Source of the DNA: Tribonema minus
Lineage: Eukaryota > Sar > Xanthophyceae > Tribonematales > Tribonemataceae
Direction of reading: 5' to 3'
Length of the DNA stretch: 64,000 nucleotides
Assembly (NCBI GenBank): GCA_017506865.1
Contig: JAFCMP010000015.1
Span: 62,001-126,000 of the forward strand
Each line of letters opens with the position of its first letter. The first letter of the stretch is position 1. Position numbers and translations under genes: made by a program. Shown one piece after another: positions 56,042 to 64,000 of this stretch. The notes under the pieces were generated by a model. It was not told the DNA's origin. It searched no databases and was given only the letters and a program-made list of their open reading frames with translations.

Positions 56042-58118
56042 GGCACCGGCCTTGGCAGCAGTAGTCACGGCAGTACGGCAGTGGCAATGACAAAAAGTTT
56101 GGGGCGCCCCCGCGCGTGCTGCCTCTACTAGTTTCTTAGCTGTAGGTTAAGCGGCAGGGGTCCAGACAGGAGACCATACATACATATACCGCGCAGGACG
56201 GCTCAGGAAAGGCGGGATGGCCTCGGCCGGGCGCACAAGTCATGGCGCAAATGGCGCCGATAGTGTGGAGCGCCAGCGGAGACTGCGCGCCGCAGCGGCC
56301 GCAGCGCTGCGCACGACGAGCGTGCACGCAGCAGCTGATGCTGCTGCTGCTGCTGCTGCTGCTGCGTGCGCGTCAGAGGTTGCAGCGCGGCAAGCGATCC
56401 AGCAGGCGATCGATTGCTGTCCTCTTGGGACAGCACGACGGTGGCGCAGCTGCAGTTTCATGAGCCCCTGCACGGGGGGGCGCTCCCCATCCCACCGGTT
56501 TGATGTCTACTTGTTTGAAGGTCACGCAGCGGCCATTGTAAAACTCATAGTCAGTCACCCTAGGCAGCAGCGGGTCCCTTGCGTGTGCACAATTCTTGTT
56601 AAAGGCGCTGAAGGCGCCTGGCAGGGTTGGTCGCGGGACGCGCGATTTTGAATGTCTGGTGGTCCGTCAGTGTGCTCGGTCAGGTACCAATAATGTGCAA
56701 CCCTGTTTATTGGCTTGAACTCTCTTGGCATTCTACTGCGCCTTTGTTGGACCCAGGGCTGCTCTCGCGTCTTTCGCAAAAAGTGCGGGGCCCCCCACAG
56801 CAACTGTTCATCAAGTGTTGGTGCTCCTCAGTAACGCACTTGCTGAAATGTGCCACCAGCGTGAGAGTCACTGGAGGCACAGACACATTTGCTGCACTTC
56901 AGCCACGCCCACAATTGATGCAGAGGCCGCTGCAATGCCGTGCCGGTTGCACACAATCATGGACTGCTCAGTTCAAACTGGTACTGCAAATCCTGTGAGC
57001 GTGGATATACTTTGATGCATAGTGCACTTCAAGTCTGATGGTGCATTTCAAGTCTGATCGGGCGCGGAAACCCCCTTGGGCAGGCGTCAGGCATTCCTTG
57101 TGCACTGATGCACGCGCGCTCATGAGCTCAGCGTCACTTCTCGCAGCGTTTCGCTTCTATGAAACGCCAATTGTGTGTTTGCCAAGAGGACTAGCCTGCA
57201 GCATTGTGTTGTTCACTCTGCATGTTGTGCAGGAACGCTTGCATTACGATGGAGACACAGTTGACGTTTGCTGCTTGGCGCTTTGCTGCAGCCAGGGTGC
57301 GCAGAAAACTCAGTTGGTCCATTGGATCGTCGACATCAGCTGCGCTAAATGCACCTCAGCATGTGCGCTCGAGCCAGCACTCTCAAGTTGTATGACTGAG
57401 GAGTCTTTCACACGCACGGTATGTCTGTCAGAGTGCCACTGCTGCTGTGGTGACAGGCCTTGTGGATGCGTACTGCTGCTATCTTGTGAGCACTGTGATC
57501 AATGGTGACAGTCAGGTGCACTAGTGACTAGTTGCAATCAGCGCATGCCACAAGGTCGTCATGAGGCCCACCGGTACTAAACACGTGTACAAGCACATTG
57601 TGTTGCATGAATGGTGGTATAATGCTGACTATGGTCATAATTGCTTGCAAAGTGCAAGTGCTCACACTACTTGTCACAACAGCCTTAAGCTGGAGAGCAC
57701 CACAAAGCACTTCAGCTGATTGCATAGGCAAGAAGTTCGACCATCAGGCCCGGACGTCAAAGGAGCTGGTCTTCTGCGGTGGACATGGCAAGTTGTGATC
57801 ATCGCTGCATTCGGCGCCCTCCTCATCAAGCTTCTGTTCCTGCCACTGCTGCCGTCCTCAGGGTACTCTGATTGGTGAACAGCACGGCCAATCACAACGC
57901 GCATACTGCCCGATGCCTTCTTCAGGTTGATGCTGCATGGGAAGCTTGTGGCGTTTCTGTGTGCCATCTCGCCAAGGGCAGCAGCAGCGGCTTATCAGTC
58001 CGGCAGGCAGAGAAGCTTGATGACGAAGGGCATTGAGCACAGACAATAGATTGTGTCTGTCGCTTTTGTCCAGGTTCACCGCAGAGCCCCAGCTCTCTGA
58101 AGTTCTCGGCCTGCACAC

Positions 58119-58172
58119 ATGGTCCATGGTCACATGGTCCATGGTCACATGGTCCACATGGTCACATGGTCC
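58119..58172. repeat. Short minisatellite, CATGGTC-based
   Basis: About four tandem 15-bp units of ATGGTCCATGGTCAC type with small length changes. No function was seen. Confidence 0.85.
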
Positions 58173-58587
58173 GTCAATGACTCGTCGGTTGCCTTCGAAT
58201 GCAGAGTGCTCCTCGATGCCTCAAAGTCGAACGCGGTGGGCGCCTTCTGTGCAGTCCAAATTTGCGTCGTTGGTGTATCTGCTACCCGGTCCATGCAATT
58301 GCCTTGACATTCCTTAAGTGAACTGCACTGTCAAGTGGCTGCCCAGTGGTTGGTAGCGGCAACATGTTGCAACCAGCTTCCACTGTGTAGATGCATATGG
58401 CCAAATGGTGACTCTCCTTTTTGAAGTTCACCTGCCAGCGAAAATTGCGCAAGAAGAAGGTGGTGCCTTACGTAAGTGGTCGCCCACGGTGCTGCCCGGA
58501 GCTAGATTGGAGCGCTGAGGCTGCCAAGGAGGAGTCTAGGGCCTTTTACAGCCATCGTGACGCCCTCATCGGGAGGGAGCGGGTGCC

Positions 58588-58782
58588 ATGAATTTTGAAG
58601 TTCTGTTGGGCTTTTGTTTGACATCGTTTGGTTTCTCTGGCGTGTGTTTCCTGGTGCGATGGCTGCTGCTCAAAGACTCCCAATCCAGCAAGGCGAGCCG
58701 GGCGGCTGAGTACGTGGGAGGAGTCGAAGTAGCAGGCAAGTCTTGTGAAGTATCGCACAAAAATATTGCATGGGGACCATGA
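58588..58782 (+). CDS. Small ORF with a predicted membrane helix
   Basis: Starts MNFEVLLGFCLTSFGFSGVC and continues hydrophobically (FLVRWLLLKD) before a polar tail, 64 codons in all. The context before the ATG is GTGCCATGA. There are no homologues I recognise and no splice support. It could be a chance frame. Confidence 0.2.
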   Translation: MNFEVLLGFCLTSFGFSGVCFLVRWLLLKDSQSSKASRAAEYVGGVEVAGKSCEVSHKNIAWGP

Positions 58783-60044
58783 TTGCCGCTTACATGAAGC
58801 TGTCTGTGCAGCCGGCCTCTGCTTTGACATCACCATGCTCATTTACTGGCTTTTCAACAGCAGCTACTGAAGAGCTCACGATGAACACAAGAAGCTGATG
58901 ATCACCTGAAGTCGGTGGAAATCTGTCGGGCACCTCCAGTGCGCACCCATTTGGTTCGCCAACGCTCGATGGATGCTGATCTTAATCTTATGGGTGCAGC
59001 GGCTTTCGCAGGCTCAGCAGCCGGTGTCACTGTGATGCAGGTCGCAGGGTTCCTATGGTTCTAAATCACGATGACGCGCAAAAACTTCGACTGCGCATTC
59101 CGCCGTCTGCCGTCGCGAGTTCTGGGCGTGCCTTCGCAGCTGCAATGCATTGCGTACGCAGGCAGGCCGCTCAATGCAGCCGTCGCCGCCAGCGCACTCA
59201 GCACACACCGCACTGGTCTTGATTTGGCTCCAGCCTTCATGTTTTGTTGACTACATAATGGCCGTTATATATAGTTCCGCTGCGGCGCCGCAGCAGCGCG
59301 CAGCCCACAAGCCCGTCCTCACGCGTCTGGCATCCAGTGACGCAGCCGCAGAGCGGCGCGGCCTGAATGCGCAGGGCACCGTGCGTGCGCGCGGTGGCGG
59401 TAGCATGCGAGCCCTGGCTGCAACTGAACACTTGAAGCGCCGTCTGCGCGACAAACCGCTGCACCAGCATTGAACGATTTGATCCAGCTGTTCATTGCGC
59501 TGAGCAGCGGCGGTGAGACGCGACGCGCGCCGCTGTGCTGAGCGCGCCCAAGAGTTGGGGTCAGAGTCAGGAGTGCGGATGTCGTGTTTTCCTTGAATTG
59601 AAAGTGTGGCAGAAGCTTTACGGCACAGCTGTTGCTCCAGCACACACATGAGCCCCCGGGTGGCATGCAGGATGGCCGCAGAAAAGGCGACCGCCATGAA
59701 TTGCTATACGTGCCAGCACTCTTATACGCACAGGCGTGTGACGGCATGCCATACGACCTGACGTTTACGGCTCCGCGCGTGGCTGTAGCACTCTGCTGCG
59801 CCAGGCCAACGGGCACCATGCAAAACCTTATTACGGCCTCGCATGCTACCGTGAGCTCGACTGCGCAAGCGGTGCGATGGCGTCAGCACCGCCTGCGCTG
59901 TTGCGCCCTGCCGGCGCTTACACAATCGCCATCTCCACCCTATTCCTCATCACACGGCCCCCCCTCCGCGACCTTAATTTTAACTACATCCACAACTTCA
60001 ACAACATCCACAACTTCAACATGATGCTCCCTGCCCCCGCGCAG

Positions 60045-63000
60045 GCTGGGCGCTCGCCTGGTACGGCATCAGCGTCACCTTCACCATCGTGAACCGCTAC
60101 GTCCTCTCCGTCTGGAACGGCGGGTTCCCGTACCCCATCCTCATGACGGCGTGCCACATGGCCGTCAAGTTTGCGCTCTCGCGCGCGGCGTTCGCGGCGT
60201 GCTGCTGCTGCGGCGGCGCAGGCGCGCGGCTGCGGCGGCGCGCGCCGGAGCCGCTGGAGCGGCGCCTGTACTGGCGCACCGCCGCGCCGATAGGGCTGCT
60301 CACGGCGGCGGACGTGCTCATGTCCAACGCGTCGCTCATGTTCATCACGGTGACGTTCTACACGATTGCCAAGGTGAGAGGCGCGCGCCGCTGGCGTTGA
60401 TGCTCGGCTCTGGTGCTATCGACGGGGGCACTCTTTCTTGATCCCGCGTGCTGCGTTGAGCGCTGCTGCGGGCAGCGGACGTGCTCGTGTCCAATGCGTT
60501 GCTCATGATCATTACGGAGACGTTGTGCACGATCGCCAAGGTGAGGGGGGGGCGCGCGCCGCTGCCGCTGGTTCTGAGCGCTGGTGCGTGTCGTGGGCAG
60601 CGCCGCGGTCGCTTTTTCCACTGCTACAATGGGCGACATTTCTGCACAGCCATCTCAGAGGCTGACGTTGTTGTTGCAGCGCTGGTCATGAATGATCGAG
60701 GTCATGAATGATCGTGGTCGAGTGCGTCACGTACTGTGACCACAGCTGCCTTCCACGCCCGACGCCGAGGCGGCATGGTGTGGCAGCGCTCGTCTTGCTG
60801 GGGCAGTGCTTAACGCCATCCGCCGCGATGCCGTGCAGCGCGCCTGTCGACCGGCAGCGTTTGGCTTCACACGGGCAGCGGCAGTCGCTGCGTGTGCGAC
60901 CACCACTCCCCCCCTCTCTCCTCCCCTCACACGTGCCCCATGCGGCTTCGCCACCGTAACTGCCGTACCGTCAAGCGTGCAAATTGGCAAATGAGCGTGC
61001 AACTGCCATGTGCTCCAACACTCGCAGACGGGGCCGCTCATGTGGACGCTGGCGCTGAAGCCCGCGCGCTGGGTGGCAGCGCTCAGCACTCACCCATCAA
61101 CACACTCATCACCCTCTCTCCCTCGTGTATCCCCCCTCCACGGCCTCATTACGCATACGTACAGACGGGGACGCTCATGTGGACGCTGCTGTGGGCGGGG
61201 GTGCTGCGGCTGGAGCCGGCGCGATGGGTGACAGCGCTCATCAAAACCTTCAACATCGCCGTCTGCAGTGCGGTCCGTGAAGGGTGATCACCACCCCTCT
61301 CGCCCTCATGTATCCCCCTCCCTCCGCGGCCTCGTTGCAGACGGGAACGCTCATGTGGACGCTGCTATGGGCGGTGGTGCTGCGGCTGGAGCCGGCGCGA
61401 TGGGTGACAGCGCTCATCATCAGCGTCATCACCGCGGGACTCGCCATGGCGTCGTGGGGGGAGATCGACTTCAGCCTGCCGGGGCTGCTGCTGGTCATGG
61501 GGGCGGGGTGCGCGGGGGGCTTGAGGTGTGTACGCATGCATATTGCACCTTAACTTCAAGTTCAGCTCTCTCAGGTTGCCTTCTGATCCTAGGGGTCATG
61601 TTCGTATGGAGATGCACGTGTGCCTGGAAGTATATACATACATGTAACTTTGATGCATGAAGTAATGCGAGCGCATTATGGCCAAACATGTAGGAGGTTG
61701 TCACAGGGGTATGTACTGGGGTACGCTGATGTTTACAATACTGTTGGCTTTGAACAGCATGGCGGATGCTCAAAAGGTTAGCCACGCGAACCCATGGTCG
61801 CTTTGGTGAACATGGGCAGGGGACCCAATGCAAAGCTCCTCCAGCTGCGGAGCGCGTGGCGAAGAAGTTGGTCATAGTCGAACTAACAGTTGAAGTCTCT
61901 TCCAGTTGAAGTGACACGGGCTTGCACGGTATGAATGTATGTACTTTGAAGTGTGTGTAAACATTGAAGTATGACACAACTGCATTGTCTCACACGAGAT
62001 CTCTGCCTTCCTGTCGATCATCCTCCACAGCTGGGCGCTGACGCAGCTGCCGCAGCAGGCCGACCCCACGTGCAGGGACCCTTTGTAATCTTAACCCTAA
62101 CCCTAGCCCTAACCTCAAACCCCAAGGTAACATTTTGCTGTATATTGCTGTTGTCTGTCAGGTGGGCGCTGACGCAGCTGCTGCAGCAAACGGACCCTTC
62201 GTGCAAAGACCCTAACCTTAACTCCTAACTCTTACCCCAATTTGTCCCTAAGGTTAACAATATATGATTCATTGCTGCTGCTTGTCTCAGGTGGGCGCTG
62301 ACGCAGCTGCTGCAGCAGGCGGACCCCGCGTGCAAGGACCCGCTGGTGGTGGTCTACCACGTCGCGGGCGCGAGCCTGGCCGGCATGCTGCCCTTCGTGC
62401 TGATCGACGCCATCCCGTGGGCACAAAGGCAAGGCCGCACGCGCGCACTGCTGCCTTGAACTTCAACTTTGCAGTGCGCGCTGCGGCGCGGTGTGCGTCA
62501 CCGGCGATGCGCGCAGCTTCAACTCTGCGCAGTGGCTTGCGTCTAGGAGTGGAGGTGCCGCAGAAAGTCTTTCGCGCTTGCGTGCGTGTGTGCTCGGTCG
62601 GTGCAGTGCCGTTCTCAAGCAGTGCGCGCACTCGCCCGGAATGGGTTTGCGCGTCTGCTCGGAGAGCTTGATTTTAGGGGTAACAATTAGGGGGTTCGGG
62701 TTAGGGGTAGGTTGCCCACCGCTTTGATCCATTCGTCGCCGCTGGGCTGGCGAGCATGGCGAGAAGCGGCGCACATGCATCGTTGACTCCGATCGTCGTT
62801 GCTAGCCGGACACGGTGAGAGACGGCTCGCATGCGTGTGCCCTCTCCTCACAAATGTGGCCATAAATTAGGATGAGGGTTAGCAGTGCCTGTCAACGATT
62901 TAAGGTGCCTCGGCGGCTCTCCCTTGGCGTGTTTGCCACCACCACGGTGGTTTGGCGGCGGGGGCACCGGTGTCGGTTTTGGCCCTCACGATGGTGCGCG

Positions 63001-63930
63001 CTTGGTGCTGCGCTGTATCAAAATTTGTGATATGTCGGCGCTGTCGCCGCCGCCGCCGGCGTTGCCGAGGCACACGGAAGCGCGCGTCGTTCTTTCCACG
63101 CTCCGTCGCCACGAGAGTCAGTGCTGACGATTCCTGGTCCATGTGATTGCAACAGCAACCCCTACATCTGGCGTGCCTGACCCTCGCCCATGGCCGCACA
63201 GCAAGTTTAGCGATGCTCCAACAGGCCGTCGCCGCGCAACGGGGATCCCTAACCCTAGCCCTGATTCAGTCATGCAAGCACTCGATCCTACCCCCCGCTA
63301 CGCGTCGTCCCCGCGCAGCAAGTTCTGCGACGCGCCGGCGCTGCTGCTGCTGCCCGCGGGCAGTGTTGTTGCGGGTGGCTGCGTGCTTTCGCGCACTCGC
63401 TCGGTCTGCTGACATGCCGACAATTCAGGTCCACAAACACGCCAAAACGATCTCCCCGACCTCAACGTGTGCCCCCTTCGCGCCCACCCCCTGCTACGCT
63501 TTGCGCCCCCGCGCAGCAAGTTCTGCGACAGCCCAGCGCTGCTGCTGCAGACGGCGGGCATCGTCGCGGCGGGCGGCTGCGTGGCCTTCGCGCTCGTGGC
63601 GACAGAAATTCACCTCGTCAAGATCACCTCCAGCCTCACCCTCGGCGTGCTCGGCCAGCTCAAGGAGATCGTGCAGATAGGCATCGCGATGGTCGCGTTC
63701 GGCGACGCCATGACAGCGCTCAACGCCGCGGGACTCGCGCTCGCGCTGAGCGGCACGTGGCTGTACAAGCGGTCGCGCAGGGGGGTGGCGGGGGGTGGCG
63801 GCGGGGGGGGGGGCGGCGGGGGCGGGGGGAGGGGGGGGGGGGGGGGGGGCGGGGGGGGGGGGCGCCACGCGATCCGCGGTACGCCATGGTGGATCAGGAG
63901 GACCTGCACATGGAGGTGGGTACTGCCATG
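60045..63930 (+). CDS. SLC35C2-like nucleotide-sugar/TPT transporter, partial gene
   Basis: Exons 60045-60373, 61341-61525, 62291-62428 and 63517 to about 63900 join in consistent phase (0/0, 2/2, 2/2). The protein shows TPT/drug-metabolite-transporter features: WYGISVTFTIVNRYVLSVWN, FPYPILMTACHM, LFDVL-like TM segments (ADVLMSNASLMFITVTFYTI), LMWTLLWAVVLRLEPARW, WALTQLLQQADPACKDPLVV (compare RWTLTQ..LQK in SLC35C2) and SSLTLGVLGQLKEIVQIGIA near the end. It probably exchanges nucleotide sugars or phosphorylated sugars across Golgi or plastid membranes. Substrate cannot be read from sequence. The 5' exon is not identified. A poly-G tract obscures the frame near the C-terminus, and MVDQEDLHME before a GTGGGT donor suggests the gene continues past the window. 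Exons 2 to 4 are each preceded by echo copies. Confidence 0.85.
60286..60560 (+). repeat. Donor-side echo of transporter exon 1
   Basis: The exon end (GCGGACGTGCTCATGTCCAA ... ACGATTGCCAAG, GTGAGA) recurs at about 60466-60560 with substitutions and its own GTGAGG donor. The copy would read ADVLVSNALLMIITETLCTI, which is still open, so an alternative exon is possible. Confidence 0.9.
61022..61430 (+). repeat. Acceptor-side echo array of transporter exon 2, three units
   Basis: CAGACGGGGACGCTCATGTGG-type exon starts occur at about 61022, 61165 and 61339. The first copy keeps TGPLMWTLALKPARWVAAL, the second TGTLMWTLLWAGVLRLEPAR, and only the third runs through to the GTGTGT donor at 61526. Units include CATCACC...CTCTC...GTATCCCCCTCC intron ends, so intron and exon were duplicated together. 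Confidence 0.92.
62028..62340 (+). repeat. Acceptor-side echo array of transporter exon 3, three units
   Basis: TGGGCGCTGACGCAGCTGC-type exon starts occur at about 62031, 62161 and 62292. The first two copies stop after about 18 codons at GACCC and run directly into telomere-like CCTAACC sequence. The third continues as the real exon. Confidence 0.92.
62085..62112. repeat. Telomere-like repeat after truncated exon copy
   Basis: CTTAACCCTAACCCTAGCC-type sequence begins a few bases after the first exon-3 echo stops. A weaker version (CCCTAACCTTAACTCCTAAC) follows the second echo at about 62208-62235. Confidence 0.85.
63190..63600 (+). repeat. Acceptor-side echo array of transporter exon 4, three units
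   Basis: GCAGCAAGTTCTGCGAC-type exon starts lie at about 63315 and 63513. A weaker, shorter one (CAGCAAGTTTAGCGATGC) lies at about 63199. The middle copy keeps KFCDAPALLLLPAGSVVAGG and then diverges at CTTTCGCGCAC. The third is the working exon. A telomere-like CCCTAACCCTAGCC lies between the first and second copies (about 63248). Confidence 0.88.
63780..63863 (+). repeat. G-rich homopolymer tract inside the last visible exon
   Basis: About 80 bases are almost entirely G with scattered C, coding for polyglycine. The exact length decides which frame follows (an APRDPRYAMVDQED-like tail fits one frame). Such tracts are error-prone in sequencing and can form G-quadruplexes. Confidence 0.9.
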
Positions 63931-64000
63931 AACATTTTTGGTCGTTATTTGGAGTGCTTGTGAAGCATAGCCCTTGGCGTTTGAGACTCTGGAGTCGTTC

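Larger units (their letters stand above)
56042..60044. other. Intergenic/5' region between PX gene and transporter
   Basis: No gene is firmly supported. An ATG-started frame at 56217-56651 contains a polyalanine tract from a CTG run (56338-56366) and might begin a gene. A short minisatellite of CATGGTCCATGGTCA type lies at 58119-58172. A 64-codon frame at 58588-58782 opens with a hydrophobic segment. The missing 5' exon(s) of the transporter must lie within or before this region, perhaps near 59.1-60.0 kb. Confidence 0.4.

Overview
The window looks like nuclear DNA of a unicellular eukaryote, most likely a GC-rich alga of the haptophyte or pelagophyte kind. That placement is an inference. What the sequence shows is genes split by spliceosomal introns (GT-AG, with at least one phase-supported GC-AG intron), CAG-ending acceptors, GC-rich exons, interstitial TTAGGG-type telomeric repeats, non-LTR and LTR retroelements, and no operons or bacterial ribosome binding sites. 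No tRNA, rRNA or CRISPR array was recognised.

Layout. 1-1.2 kb is tandem repeat. 1.5-4.4 kb holds a poorly understood multi-exon gene or two. 5.2-16.9 kb is a very large non-LTR retrotransposon (LINE) ORF of about 3001 codons, with a proline-rich repeat, zinc-finger-like clusters, an OTU cysteine-protease domain, reverse transcriptase and a restriction-like endonuclease. It is interrupted inside the OTU domain by a young gag-only LTR element (8966-11657) with 522-bp LTRs and a 5-bp target duplication. 17.1-19.0 kb is a second unknown spliced gene. 19-25 kb holds minisatellites and several copies of an unrecognised protein family. 25.1-26.9 kb is a Ty3/gypsy-type integrase fossil. 29.7-35.2 kb is a minus-strand spliced gene starting with a coiled coil. 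Then come three conserved plus-strand genes: an M3B oligoendopeptidase F-like metallopeptidase (36.9-44.5 kb), a PX-domain protein (48.5-56.0 kb) and an SLC35C2-like nucleotide-sugar/triose-phosphate translocator (60.0 kb to the window end).

Most striking observation. In all three conserved genes, several introns contain degraded tandem copies of their own flanking exon edges, splice sites included. Upstream exons are echoed just after their donor, and downstream exons are echoed just before their acceptor, up to about nine times. Several truncated echo copies run directly into telomere-like repeats. Introns here therefore seem to lengthen by repeated duplication of their own splice junctions, sometimes with telomeric DNA at the break. 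This pattern, not any single gene, is the best candidate for something undescribed in the window.

Exon limits were set by reading splice consensus, phase agreement and family similarity by eye. No alignment or database search was run.
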